DNA of 38,173 nt from JAGOEF01 sp964511665 (GTDB taxonomy: Bacteria > Bacteroidota > Bacteroidia > Bacteroidales > ML635J-15). Positions 15,999-25,487 of this stretch are shown in pieces. Numbering within the stretch: the first letter of the stretch is position 1; every line of letters begins with the position of its first letter. Position numbers and translations under genes: made by a program. Under the pieces are notes generated by a model. It did not search any database, was not told the origin of the DNA, and was given only the letters and a program-made list of their open reading frames with translations. Location of the stretch: contig CAZEHA010000035.1 of NCBI GenBank assembly GCA_964511665.1, positions 1-38,173 on the forward strand, given 5' to 3'.

Positions 15999-16910
15999 AT
16001 GTCGATTGAAGTAAAAAATATTACCAAGCTCTACGGTGACCAAAAGGCTTTAGATGGTGTTAGCTTCACTATAAATTCAGGCGAAATTGCCGGGTTCCTG
16101 GGACCCAACGGTGCAGGAAAATCAACAATGATGAAAATCCTCACCGGTTTTATTCCACCCAGCACAGGCGATGCATTCATTCACGGAGTTCATGTACTCG
16201 ACGACTCAATGACCATGAAACGCATGATTGGTTATTTGCCCGAAAACAATCCTTTGTATCCCGATATGTACATTCGCGAATATCTGGAGTTTGTTGCCGG
16301 CATTTATCAAATTAAAAAAGACAGAAAAAAAAGGATTTTAGAGGTAATTGAACTCACGGGACTACAACCCGAAATACACAAAAAAATCGGAGCTTTATCG
16401 AAGGGTTTCAGGCAGCGTGTCGGGCTTGCTCAGGCTATTATTCACGACCCACAGGTACTTATTCTCGACGAGCCCACTTCGGGCCTCGACCCAAACCAAA
16501 TTGTCGAAATAAGAAGTTTGATTTCGGAACTCGGGAAGCAAAAAACGGTAATGCTTTCTACCCATATTTTGCACGAAGTTCAGGCAATATGCCGTAAAAT
16601 CATTGTTATTAACAAAGGGAAACTGGTTGCCGACAACAACACCCTGAGCCTGCAAGAAGATATAACAGGGAGCAACAAAGCCATTCATGTTGTTTTCGAA
16701 ACAGCGGTGAGCAAAAAAGCATTGCTGGGGCTAAATGGAGTAGGTAAAGTGGCTTCTATTTCCGATAAAGAATTTGTTATGGAACAAGGGACTAAAAAAG
16801 ATATACGACCCGAAATAATGAAGTTTGCGGTTGAAAACAAGCTGAATCTGTTAAGCATGACAGAGAAGAGTAAGAGCCTCGAACAGGTATTTCAGGAGCT
16901 CACAAAGTAA
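15999..16910 (+). CDS. gldA: ABC transporter ATP-binding protein, GldA-like
   Basis: A 303-residue ATPase: Walker A GPNGAGKST (35-43), signature LSKGFRQRVGLAQA, Walker B VLILDEPTSGLDP and the H-loop STHILHE. The tail after residue 230 is the usual DUF4162-like extension. Sequence style, especially the opening IEVKNITKLYGDQKALDGVS, matches GldA, which with GldF/GldG is needed for gliding in Flavobacterium. No permease gene adjoins it; the next gene is on the other strand beyond a terminator. In F. johnsoniae gldA is also separate from gldFG. A different ABC-2 export role remains possible. Confidence 0.75.
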   Translation: MSIEVKNITKLYGDQKALDGVSFTINSGEIAGFLGPNGAGKSTMMKILTGFIPPSTGDAFIHGVHVLDDSMTMKRMIGYLPENNPLYPDMYIREYLEFVAGIYQIKKDRKKRILEVIELTGLQPEIHKKIGALSKGFRQRVGLAQAIIHDPQVLILDEPTSGLDPNQIVEIRSLISELGKQKTVMLSTHILHEVQAICRKIIVINKGKLVADNNTLSLQEDITGSNKAIHVVFETAVSKKALLGLNGVGKVASISDKEFVMEQGTKKDIRPEIMKFAVENKLNLLSMTEKSKSLEQVFQELTK

Positions 16911-16929
16911 TGATTCTTTGGCAATGAAC

Positions 16930-16971
16930 AAAAAAACCCGGAATCGCAAGGCTTTCGATTACCGGGTTTTT
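16930..16971. terminator. Bidirectional intrinsic terminator between gldA and htpG
   Basis: An A-run, CCCGGAATCG, an 8-nt loop, CGATTACCGGG (one bulged A) and a T-run form a GC-rich hairpin flanked by A and T tracts, so it can act on both converging genes. It lies 19 nt after the gldA stop and 18 nt after the htpG stop on the other strand. Confidence 0.85.
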
Positions 16972-16989
16972 GCTCATAATTATTCCTGT

Positions 16990-19050
16990 TTACTTTTCAA
17001 GTAGGTTCAAGCTCCGCTTTACAAAATTATTCAGGGCTTCGCCTTTCAGCATATTGTTCGACAACAATGCCAAATCGAAAAGCTGGCCAACCACTTTGGT
17101 GTTACGCCCGTAGTCTTTTAGGATATCGCTACGCTTGCTGCTCAGTTCATCAATCTGTTTTTGCAGCTTATCTTTCGACTCTTTTTCTTGCGAATCGATT
17201 TCTTCCTCTTTCTTGTTTTTATGCGATTCTTTCAGTGTTTCCAACTCTTTCTTCATTGGGTCGAGTTGTTTGCTGATTACGGTAAGCTCCTCTCCTATTT
17301 CGGTTTCAGATTTATTACTCAATTCAACAATAAGCGGATGATTGGCATTAATCACGAGCCTAAAACTGTCGGGCATATCGCGATAGAAGTTCGAACCACT
17401 ACCCATACTCGACATATCTTTCATGCGTCTCATAAATTCGTCGCGGGTAAGTAACACCGGCATATCGGTTTCCGACATATTTTCGAGGCCTACTATATAT
17501 CGGTCTTTTTCGGGAAGCACTCCTTCGAAAATAGTACGAATGCGTTGTTTCTCAAGCTCACCCAATATAGAATCCTCATTTTTTTCTTTAAGAATGAGGT
17601 TTTCGGCTGTATCGGAATCGACCCTTACAAAACGGCAATTTTCGAATTTTCCTTCGAGATAGTTAATATAGTGCATATCGAGTTGACCGTCGAATATAAG
17701 CACATCGTAGCCTTTGTTTCGGGCTGCCTGTACGTAACCGAACTGCGATTCCGCATCGGTTGTATAGAGGTAAATCAGGTTTTTGTTCTTATCGGTCTGC
17801 TCGGCTTCTATTAGTTTTTTATACTCTTCGAAAGTGAAATATTTTGAATCGGTATTTTTGAACAAGGCAAATTTTTCGGCACGTTCAAAGAACTTTTCGT
17901 CGGTAATAATACCATATTCAATAAAAAGCTTCAGGTCGTCCCATTTCGACTCGAAGTCGGCCCTGTCATTCTTAAAGATTTCCTGCAAACGGTCGGCTAC
18001 TTTTTTGGTGATGTGCCCCGATATCTTTTTCACGTTGGTGTCGCTTTGCAAATAACTGCGCGACACATTCAGCGGAATGTCGGGAGAGTCGAGTACACCG
18101 TGCAGCAGGGTAAGAAACTCGGGAACGATACCTTCAACCGAATCGGTTACATAAACCTGATTGCAATACAATTGAATTTTGTTGCGTTGTATTTCGATAT
18201 TGCTTTTAATTTTCGGGAAATACAAAATGCCGGTTAGGTTAAACGGGTAATCAACATTCAGGTGAATATTGAAAAGAGGGTCGTCGAATGAGTATGGATA
18301 CAGTTCACGATAAAACTCGTTATAATCCTCATCTTTTAATTCGGCCGGTTTTTTTGTCCATGCCGGTTTCGTATTATTGATTATATTATTGTCTTCGCTT
18401 TCAACTTCTTTGCCGTCTTTCCATTCAGTTTTTTTGCCAAAAACAATTTCTACAGGCAAAAACTTGCAGTATTTATTCAATAATTCGGTGATACGGTTTT
18501 TTTCGAGAAACTCTTCCGAATCGCTGTCGATATGCAGAATAACATCGGTTCCTACTTCGTCTTTTTCCACTTCCTTCAAAATGTATTCGGGATCTCCCGT
18601 ACACGACCATCTAACAGCTGCCGAGTTATCGCGGCACGATTTGGTAAGAATCTCCACTTTTTCTGACACCATAAATGCCGAATAAAAACCCAATCCGAAA
18701 TGTCCAATAATAGCATTGGCGTCGTTCTTATATTTTTCGAGAAAATCGCCGGCACTCGAGAAAGCAATCTGGTTGATGTATTTTTTAACTTCCTCTTCGG
18801 TCATGCCAATACCATGATCGCGAATGAGAATGGTTTTATTTTTTTTATCCACTTCAACATACACTTTAAGGTCGTCAGAGGTAGCCTTCACTTCTCCTGC
18901 CGCAATCAGTGTTTTCAGTTTTTGGGTTGCATCAACAGCATTCGACACCAGTTCTCTCAGAAAAATTTCGTGATCGGAATACAGAAATTTCTTAATAATG
19001 GGAAAAATGTTTTCGGAGCTCACTCCGATTTTACCTTTTTTTGATGCCAT
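16990..19050 (-). CDS. htpG: Molecular chaperone HtpG (Hsp90)
   Basis: A 686-residue Hsp90, slightly longer than the 624 residues of E. coli. The GHKL ATPase domain shows FLRELVSNAVDA (Mg2+-binding Asn), IRDHGIGMT, GHFGLGFYSAFMV and the other Bergerat-fold motifs. The middle domain includes LNVSRSYLQSD. The C-terminal dimerisation domain contains a strongly charged helix (about 600-650: KKEEEIDSQEKESKDKLQKQ) longer than in E. coli. The opening NIFPIIKKFLYSDHEIFLRE is typical of Bacteroidales. No heat-shock element was recognised upstream. Confidence 0.96.
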   Translation of the reverse strand: MASKKGKIGVSSENIFPIIKKFLYSDHEIFLRELVSNAVDATQKLKTLIAAGEVKATSDDLKVYVEVDKKNKTILIRDHGIGMTEEEVKKYINQIAFSSAGDFLEKYKNDANAIIGHFGLGFYSAFMVSEKVEILTKSCRDNSAAVRWSCTGDPEYILKEVEKDEVGTDVILHIDSDSEEFLEKNRITELLNKYCKFLPVEIVFGKKTEWKDGKEVESEDNNIINNTKPAWTKKPAELKDEDYNEFYRELYPYSFDDPLFNIHLNVDYPFNLTGILYFPKIKSNIEIQRNKIQLYCNQVYVTDSVEGIVPEFLTLLHGVLDSPDIPLNVSRSYLQSDTNVKKISGHITKKVADRLQEIFKNDRADFESKWDDLKLFIEYGIITDEKFFERAEKFALFKNTDSKYFTFEEYKKLIEAEQTDKNKNLIYLYTTDAESQFGYVQAARNKGYDVLIFDGQLDMHYINYLEGKFENCRFVRVDSDTAENLILKEKNEDSILGELEKQRIRTIFEGVLPEKDRYIVGLENMSETDMPVLLTRDEFMRRMKDMSSMGSGSNFYRDMPDSFRLVINANHPLIVELSNKSETEIGEELTVISKQLDPMKKELETLKESHKNKKEEEIDSQEKESKDKLQKQIDELSSKRSDILKDYGRNTKVVGQLFDLALLSNNMLKGEALNNFVKRSLNLLEK

Positions 19051-19135
19051 AACAACAAAGTATTTTATGATTAAAGACCATTAGTTTTCAAAGGCTGTGC
19101 CATTAGAAAAACGAATGACAAAACGTCAGCTATGT

Positions 19136-19657
19136 TTACATGTTCTTTGAAAACACCAGGGCCAAAATAATTGAGGTAAACAGCAATGCGGTAATACCGG
19201 CAAAAACTACCCATGCAATTCGCATATCGCGCCTTTTGCGTTTCAGGTTGTAATTACTAATTATCGAATTTAGCGAAGAATAAAGCCTCACATATGTATG
19301 ATCGTTTTTGCGAACAAAATCGCTTGGATATACAGAGCTGCCGGTCGCTTTCACATCCATATTTTCGTAACCAGTTAATATTATCACCGGGCTGTCTTTG
19401 TCTATTTCCTTAATTATTGGTAAAAGCTCCAGCCCCGAACGGGCATTGCTGTCTTCGGAATTCAGCACATAGTCGAGAATCACAAATTTCATATTGTTGT
19501 TTGCCTGATCTCGCTTAAACTTGTTCAAAAAAGCATCAGCCGAACTGAATGTGTAAAGCGTGAAGGAGAATTCGGGTTTAAACTGGCGTCGAAAAAAGCT
19601 GAGATACAACAAATCGTCGTCAACAAAATAGAAATCGATATGTTTTAGTGATCGCAT
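19136..19657 (-). CDS. Membrane-anchored response-regulator receiver domain
   Basis: A 173-residue protein made of one REC domain and a C-terminal membrane anchor. The acidic pocket (VDDD, residues 12-15), phospho-acceptor D62 (VILDYVL), T95 (ILTGY) and K117 (FVRKND) are all present, so it can probably be phosphorylated. There is no DNA-binding or enzymatic output domain. After a basic linker (KRKRRDMR) residues 147-169 form one transmembrane helix at the very end. Its ATG is two bases after the stop of a secreted protein gene, so the pair is coupled. No kinase is nearby. Confidence 0.82.
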   Translation of the reverse strand: MRSLKHIDFYFVDDDLLYLSFFRRQFKPEFSFTLYTFSSADAFLNKFKRDQANNNMKFVILDYVLNSEDSNARSGLELLPIIKEIDKDSPVIILTGYENMDVKATGSSVYPSDFVRKNDHTYVRLYSSLNSIISNYNLKRKRRDMRIAWVVFAGITALLFTSIILALVFSKNM

Positions 19658-19659
19658 AG

Positions 19660-20562
19660 TTAAAATTGTTTTGAAAAACCCCGTTTTTTCATCTTCTCAA
19701 TGTTTTTGTTGCGCTCGTAATTGATTGCCTTATTCGGATCGACATCCGACATAAAATACCACTTACCACTATTATACTGCAATGCATCAAACGAAAAGTC
19801 GGGACCATAATACTGGTAATGGCCGGTAAATCGTGGATTGGAAGGAGCTAGATGATCGATTACAACAATATCTTGTTTTTCGTTGTAGCGCAATATCATA
19901 CTGGCCATTTCGGCATACTCGAATATCATGCGCGACATTTTTTCTTTATCGACCACAATGCTTTTTACTCCAAAATCGGGAAGCCCACGTGATGTAAAAG
20001 TGAGGGTTTCGATAATTTTACGATTTATCAGCCTATCGGCTCCGTCCCAACCTATCAGCAAATAATAATCGCGTTTATTCCACTTCTTTTCTACCACTTC
20101 GTAGTAAATGGCACCATACCATTCTTTATGGCTACTGAAACTACGTCCAATATCACTTTCGTCGTCGGAATAATCAACCAGCCTGAAAGTAAGCAGTTGT
20201 TTCTTGTGTTTATATTGCAGATATCCAAAATACTTAAAGCTACCATCGTTAAAATACACATTCCATGTATAAACGCGCAGTAAACGTCCGGGGGTTTCTA
20301 GCACTTTAAGGTATTTCACCGAATCGAAAGGCATTTCGAAAGAAGCTTCATCGTGCAACAGCATATCCATGTAGCTTATTACATAGTTATTGTACATAAT
20401 TCTTTCGTCGTCGTTCTCTTCAACAGCAATCATTCCAAGCCATTCGTTAATTGAATCGAGTACGTATTTCAACTCGAGGTGCTGTCCTTTTTGTGCAAAG
20501 CCTGACCCTGCCACAAAAAACATGGAGACAAATAAACAACAAAACACAAAAACCTTCTTCAT
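19660..20562 (-). CDS. Secreted protein of unknown function
   Basis: A 300-residue protein with a signal peptide MKKVFVFCCLFVSMFF...GFAQ. The mature part is rich in aromatic residues and contains YYLLIGWDGAD, WYFMSDVD and a basic C-terminus. I do not recognise a named family; similar 300-residue secreted proteins exist in Bacteroidales (from memory). The ATG is preferred over a TTG five codons upstream because it gives a standard signal peptide. It is translationally coupled to the membrane receiver protein, whose ATG follows after two bases; a sensory or secretion-related partnership is inference. Confidence 0.75.
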   Translation of the reverse strand: MKKVFVFCCLFVSMFFVAGSGFAQKGQHLELKYVLDSINEWLGMIAVEENDDERIMYNNYVISYMDMLLHDEASFEMPFDSVKYLKVLETPGRLLRVYTWNVYFNDGSFKYFGYLQYKHKKQLLTFRLVDYSDDESDIGRSFSSHKEWYGAIYYEVVEKKWNKRDYYLLIGWDGADRLINRKIIETLTFTSRGLPDFGVKSIVVDKEKMSRMIFEYAEMASMILRYNEKQDIVVIDHLAPSNPRFTGHYQYYGPDFSFDALQYNSGKWYFMSDVDPNKAINYERNKNIEKMKKRGFSKQF

Positions 20563-20714
20563 TGTTCGCTTTTTCAATTAACGGCACTAAATTAATATAT
20601 AGTATGGAATTCCCCTCATTTTTAATGAAACAATACTTTTATTGAATGAACCATCATTAATTTCCATTTCATCGATTATATTCTATCATAAGTGTTTCTT
20701 TAATTCAGAAAATT

Positions 20715-20722
20715 GTACCTTT
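20715..20722 (+). promoter_or_regulatory. -7 element for the TPR-CHAT gene
   Basis: TACCTTTG is an exact TAnnTTTG match 29 nt before the chosen ATG. It overlaps a more upstream in-frame TTG codon, which helps exclude that codon as the start. Confidence 0.55.
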
Positions 20723-20751
20723 GTGTCAATCAACCGAATACAAGCTTAATA

Positions 20752-23592
20752 ATGACGAACAGTTTACCAATGCAGATTTGCTTAATTGCAAGTATAGTTT
20801 TGTGCTGCGAACTCAATGCCCAAACATGGCAGAAACACGATTCATTAGGATTTGTCTGTATCGAAAATGAATTGTATGATTCTGCTCTTATTCATTATGA
20901 GCTTGCTGCAAAAATGGTGAAAGATGAGTTTGGAGAAACGGACACCTTGTATGCCGACCGATTAAATTGTCTGCTTTATGTGAATTATTATTTAGGTCGC
21001 TATGAAGCCGCTATTGAAAACGGAGAAAAAGAGAAGCAAATACGGTTATTGAAGCAAGGCAGGGAGCACATACACTATGGGAGTAGCTTGAATAATTTGG
21101 CGTATTTATACATTGATTTGCACCAATACGATAAAGCGCTTCCACTGTGTCTGGAATCAATAGATCTTATTGAGATGTTTTATCGCGACGAATACACGGA
21201 ATATGGTATTCGTTTAAACAATCTGGCTTCGCTTTACCAGAAAATGGGACACTATGACAAAGCACTACCATTATTTACAAAAGCGCTCGAAAACAGTGAA
21301 ATATTACTGGGGAATAATCATTATGATTATTGCATCAAACTGAACAATATTGCTGAGTTGTATAGAATAATGGGGCAGTACGACAAAGCATTACCCTTAT
21401 ACCTTGAATCACTAGAAAAATTAGAAAAGTCTCAGGGGCGGTTTCATTCCGATTATGTAATTACACTCAGTAACCTTGGCTTATTATATCTTCAAATAAA
21501 TGAATTCTCGAAAGCCCAGCCTTTGTTTGAGGAGGCCCTTATAAATACCGAGAATATTTTTGGGAAAAAACATGCATATTATGGTATTCGTCTGAATAAT
21601 ATGGCCGAGTTTTACAGAACAACGGGGCAATACGACAAAGCTCTTTGTTTATATATTGAAGCCCTTGACAATACAGCGGGTTCACTAGGTAAAAACCATC
21701 CTTCGTATGGAGTAAGGCTTAACAATCTCGGTTTATTATATTTTCATTTAGGCAATTACGAACTTGCTTTAGAATATATACAACAGGCATTGCGAAATTG
21801 CAAAGCATCTCACGGTGAAAAACATCCGGATTATAGCATCAGTTTAATCAATCTTGCTAATGTATATCAGAAAACAGGGGGATTCGATACTGCCTTGATT
21901 TTATACAGAGAAGCTATTGAAACAGATTTTCACAATATTAATCAGGCATTTGGCTATTTGGCAGAAAGCGAAAAGGCAGAATTCATTAAAACAATAAATA
22001 CTCATTTTAACAATTACATTACTTTTTTTTGCGAACATACTACTATCGATTCCGGCATTGGAGCTGACGCATTCAATTTAGCTCTTGCTACCAAAGGAAT
22101 GATACTGCAGTCAGGTATACGCATGAGACAAATACTGCAAAACAGCCACGATAGTTTGGCCTTGCATCATTACGAAAAATGGGTTAACCTCAAGGCAACT
22201 ATAGCCCGACAATACAGTTTGCCGTTTGACAAAACAGTTGCCGACCTATCCTGTTTGGAGGCAGAAGCCGAAAAGCTAGAGGGAGAGTTGACTCGTCTTT
22301 CGGCGGCATTTGCCCACTCGCAATGTCTTGGCAATACTACTTGGCTCGATGTAAAACGAAACCTTCTCGAAAACGAAACAGCTATAGAATTTGTAAGTTA
22401 TACCAAAACCGTATCAGGAAAAAACACCGATAGCATTATGTATGCAGCAATATTGATATTGCCAAAATGCAACTTCCCCACAATCATATCTCTTTGCGAA
22501 CAAAGGCAGTTGGATAGCATTTTCCAGATAGGTAAGCAAAACAAAAACCATATTAATCAAACGTATCGCAGTATTACATATCCAGACGAAAACAACACAG
22601 AATACGGACAACGCTTGTACGAATTAATATGGGAGCCATTTGTTGATTTAATACCTAAAAACTCTACAGTCTATTATTCACCTTCGGGTAGTTTGCACAA
22701 AATTGCGTTTGCTGCAATCCCAATAAATAACGACACAACTTTGAGTAATAATTATGAACTAATACAACTAAGTAGCACAGCTGCTCTTACCACAACATCA
22801 AAATTCAATAACAAAAAAACAGAATCGATTGCTTTATTTGGTGGAATAAACTACGATACCCGAAGCAAAACGGCGACACCTGTAAATGATAATAATCAAT
22901 TTAGAAAAGAATTGACTGAACAAATTCTTCCTTCGAGAGAAGAAAGAGAAAGGCTTTATTGGAATTATCTCCCCGGAACACTCCAAGAAATAAATGATAT
23001 CGAAATAATTGCAAAAAACAAAAATATTTCAATAATGAAATATACCGGCAGCGATGCTATGGAGGAGCAATTTAAAAAAATCCAAGGGTATCAATCACCA
23101 CGTATCATACATGTTGCAACTCACGGATTTTTCTTCGACGATATCAATCAGGGGGAACACTATAATGCAGCCAAAAACCCATTGAACAGGGCTGGTTTAT
23201 TGTTTGCAGGAGCCAACAATGCATGGAAAAATGAAACTGAATTAAAAGGCTTCGAAGATGGAATACTTACAGCGAGCGAAGCCTCCACACTAAATCTAAG
23301 GAATACTCAACTTGTCGTTCTATCTGCATGTGAAACAGGTCTCGGTGAGGTTAAAGGCAGCGAAGGGGTATTTGGCTTACAGCGTGCCTTCAAGAACGCC
23401 GGTGTCGAATACATAATAATGAGTTTGTGGAAAGTGCCTGATGCTGAAACTGCCGAGTTCATGAAACATTTTTATTCGGAACTCTTTACCGGAAAATCAA
23501 TTCCTGAGGCTTTCAGAACAACTCAAAAATACATGAAAAACCTATATTACAACGATCCATTTAAATGGGCTGCATTTGTTTTGGTTCAATAA
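20752..23592 (+). CDS. Exported TPR-CHAT protease (caspase-like)
   Basis: A 946-residue protein. A signal peptide ends near LNA|QTW (residues 24-26). About eight 42-residue kinesin-light-chain-type TPRs follow (to about residue 400), with the repeating pattern LNNLA-x2-Y-x3-G-x-YDKALPL. A linker leads to a C-terminal CHAT domain (about 640-946). The catalytic His791 lies in VATHGFF and Cys860 in LSACETGLGE, so the protease looks active. CHAT proteins are caspase relatives; the TPR-CHAT of type III-E CRISPR is cytoplasmic, but this one is predicted to leave the cytoplasm. Codons are AT-richer than in neighbouring genes. Target unknown. Monocistronic with its own promoter. Confidence 0.88.
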   Translation: MTNSLPMQICLIASIVLCCELNAQTWQKHDSLGFVCIENELYDSALIHYELAAKMVKDEFGETDTLYADRLNCLLYVNYYLGRYEAAIENGEKEKQIRLLKQGREHIHYGSSLNNLAYLYIDLHQYDKALPLCLESIDLIEMFYRDEYTEYGIRLNNLASLYQKMGHYDKALPLFTKALENSEILLGNNHYDYCIKLNNIAELYRIMGQYDKALPLYLESLEKLEKSQGRFHSDYVITLSNLGLLYLQINEFSKAQPLFEEALINTENIFGKKHAYYGIRLNNMAEFYRTTGQYDKALCLYIEALDNTAGSLGKNHPSYGVRLNNLGLLYFHLGNYELALEYIQQALRNCKASHGEKHPDYSISLINLANVYQKTGGFDTALILYREAIETDFHNINQAFGYLAESEKAEFIKTINTHFNNYITFFCEHTTIDSGIGADAFNLALATKGMILQSGIRMRQILQNSHDSLALHHYEKWVNLKATIARQYSLPFDKTVADLSCLEAEAEKLEGELTRLSAAFAHSQCLGNTTWLDVKRNLLENETAIEFVSYTKTVSGKNTDSIMYAAILILPKCNFPTIISLCEQRQLDSIFQIGKQNKNHINQTYRSITYPDENNTEYGQRLYELIWEPFVDLIPKNSTVYYSPSGSLHKIAFAAIPINNDTTLSNNYELIQLSSTAALTTTSKFNNKKTESIALFGGINYDTRSKTATPVNDNNQFRKELTEQILPSREERERLYWNYLPGTLQEINDIEIIAKNKNISIMKYTGSDAMEEQFKKIQGYQSPRIIHVATHGFFFDDINQGEHYNAAKNPLNRAGLLFAGANNAWKNETELKGFEDGILTASEASTLNLRNTQLVVLSACETGLGEVKGSEGVFGLQRAFKNAGVEYIIMSLWKVPDAETAEFMKHFYSELFTGKSIPEAFRTTQKYMKNLYYNDPFKWAAFVLVQ

Positions 23593-23641
23593 TCTGAACT
23601 GATATATAAATAGAAACTATCTACATTTTTTAATACGGCAC

Positions 23642-23672
23642 TTGTTTTGCAAGCGACATAGTTTTATCTTTC
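23642..23672 (+). promoter_or_regulatory. Candidate promoter for asd
   Basis: TTG (23642-23644), 20 nt, then TATCTTTC (7 of 8 fixed or free positions fitting TAnnTTTG). Predicted start about 20 nt before the asd ATG. Confidence 0.45.
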
Positions 23673-23699
23673 GCAACAAATTAAACTGTAATAACACTT

Positions 23700-24677
23700 A
23701 TGAGAGTAGCAGTAGTTGGAGCAACCGGTTTGGTAGGTCAAAAAATGTTGCAGGTGCTGGCCGAGAGAAATTTCCCTGTGCGAGAATTAATCCCGGTGGC
23801 ATCGAGCCGTTCGGTAGGGTCGGCGGTAGAATACAAAAGCGCAAGTTTTGAAGTATTCGATTTTGAAAAGGCATTATCAAAAGAACCGCAAATAGCCTTG
23901 TTTTCGGCAGGCAAGGAAGTTTCTTTGCAATGGGCGCAACGGTTTGTTGATATCGGATGCTATGTTATCGACAATTCTTCGGCATTTCGCATGTTCAATA
24001 ATGTACCACTGGTGGTTCCTGAGGTAAATTCCGATTGTATCAACAAAGAACCCCAAATAATTGCAAATCCCAATTGCAGTACCATTCAATTGGTTGCCGT
24101 GTTATATCCACTACACAAGCTGTTCGGGCTGAAGCGGGTAATTGTATCTACCTACCAATCGGTAACCGGTTCGGGATACAAAGGTGTAAGTCAGTTGCTG
24201 GCCGAACGCGAAGGCGTCGAAAGTCGCGAAGCATATCCGCATCCCATCGATTTGAATTGCATACCTCATGGAGGCAATTTTCTCGACAACCGTTACACCG
24301 AAGAGGAAATGAAACTGGTTTACGAAAGCCGCAAAATTCTTGGCATACCCAATTTGGCCATCAGTGGAACGGTGGTTAGAGTACCGGTGCTGGGAGGGCA
24401 TAGCGAAAGTGTAAATATTGAATTTGAGAACACCCCCAATATAGAAACCATAAGAGAGGTTTTGGCTGCAAGCCATGGCATTATTGTTCTCGATAATCCG
24501 GCCGAAGCTTTCTATCCGATGCCATTGTGGTCGGAAGGAAAAGACGAGGTGTTTGTGGGGCGCATCAGAGCCGATTTATCGCACCCGAAAGCCGTGAATA
24601 TGTGGATTGTTGCCGACAATCTTCGTAAAGGAGCGGCAACCAATGCGGTACAAATTGCCGAATATATTATTAAATAA
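23700..24677 (+). CDS. asd: Aspartate-semialdehyde dehydrogenase
   Basis: A 325-residue NADP-dependent enzyme reducing aspartyl phosphate to aspartate semialdehyde, on the way to lysine/diaminopimelate, threonine and methionine. N-terminal GATGLVGQKM binds NADP; catalytic C126 is in NPNCSTIQ; the substrate-binding HPIDLNCIPHGGNF and the later RVPVLGGHSESVN with the general-base His are present. Length fits the Gram-positive/Bacteroidota branch. It starts after a clear intergenic gap and is followed six bases later by the lysozyme gene. Confidence 0.95.
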   Translation: MRVAVVGATGLVGQKMLQVLAERNFPVRELIPVASSRSVGSAVEYKSASFEVFDFEKALSKEPQIALFSAGKEVSLQWAQRFVDIGCYVIDNSSAFRMFNNVPLVVPEVNSDCINKEPQIIANPNCSTIQLVAVLYPLHKLFGLKRVIVSTYQSVTGSGYKGVSQLLAEREGVESREAYPHPIDLNCIPHGGNFLDNRYTEEEMKLVYESRKILGIPNLAISGTVVRVPVLGGHSESVNIEFENTPNIETIREVLAASHGIIVLDNPAEAFYPMPLWSEGKDEVFVGRIRADLSHPKAVNMWIVADNLRKGAATNAVQIAEYIIK

Positions 24678-24683
24678 ATACGC

Positions 24684-25487
24684 ATGGCACAGCGTCGGAA
24701 AAGACGAAAACCGAAGACAAGCAAGGCCTTGCTCATTGTTTTCTTTAGCCTGATTGTGCTTATTATATCGGGTTTGGCATATCTAAAATATATGTCGCCT
24801 TCGCCCGGTGCCGGCAAAGGCATCCCTTATGCAGGCGACAATAGTTTTTCGTCGTACGTTGCGCATTTTTCGAAATACAGTGTCTTTGGGATCGATGTGT
24901 CGGAATATCAAAAAAAAATCGACTGGAAAAAAGTCGCTTCCGAAGAGAAATTAGAATTTGTATTTATTAGATCTACTGCCGGAAACAACAGGGTAGATAA
25001 AGAGTTTGCAATAAACTGGGAACAGGCGGGCAAGCATGATATTGTAAGAGGCGCTTACCACTATTATCGTCCCGACGAAAACTCTGTTTCTCAAGCTCAG
25101 AATTTCATAAAAACCGTCAGCCTGAAACAAGGCGATTTACCCCCTGTGCTCGATATTGAAGCATACAGCCGGGTGCAAAACACGAACAGTTTAAAAAAAG
25201 GCCTGTTGAACTGGCTCGACTTGGTTGAAAAACACTACAGTGTTACTCCTATTATTTATACTTATCCGAACATGTACAAACAATTGTTCGAAGGCGATGA
25301 AAGATTTAATAAATATCAAGTCTGGATTTCGTATCTGCGTATTTCGGGCGATGCCGCCGATATTGCTCCCGGTTGGTTGTTCTGGCAGTTTTCGCATACC
25401 GGCAGGGTTAATGGGATTCATGGAAATGTCGATATTAATATATTTCGTGGCAATACAAATAATTTACAGGAAATTGTGGTGAAATAA
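24684..25487 (+). CDS. Membrane-anchored GH25 lysozyme
   Basis: A 267-residue protein: a basic cytoplasmic tail (residues 1-14, RRKRRKPK), one transmembrane helix (15-36), then a GH25 muramidase domain outside the membrane. Catalytic-site acids are seen as FGIDVSEY (D71) and PVLDIEAY (D157, E159). The family cleaves the N-acetylmuramate to N-acetylglucosamine bond of peptidoglycan. The anchor has no cleavage site, so it likely stays on the inner membrane facing the periplasm. It may share a transcript with asd; both touch cell-wall metabolism through diaminopimelate and peptidoglycan. Confidence 0.92.
   Translation: MAQRRKRRKPKTSKALLIVFFSLIVLIISGLAYLKYMSPSPGAGKGIPYAGDNSFSSYVAHFSKYSVFGIDVSEYQKKIDWKKVASEEKLEFVFIRSTAGNNRVDKEFAINWEQAGKHDIVRGAYHYYRPDENSVSQAQNFIKTVSLKQGDLPPVLDIEAYSRVQNTNSLKKGLLNWLDLVEKHYSVTPIIYTYPNMYKQLFEGDERFNKYQVWISYLRISGDAADIAPGWLFWQFSHTGRVNGIHGNVDINIFRGNTNNLQEIVVK

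Noticed and set aside
20563..20577. TTG start for the secreted 300-residue protein
   Set aside because: It adds only five residues ahead of a canonical MKKVF-type signal peptide that begins with ATG.
20713..20751. TTG start for the TPR-CHAT gene
   Set aside because: The codon overlaps the -7 promoter element, and the downstream ATG gives a normal signal peptide.
20752..23592. TPR-CHAT as part of a type III-E CRISPR system
   Set aside because: No CRISPR array, cas7-11 or reverse transcriptase is in the window, and the protein has an export signal.
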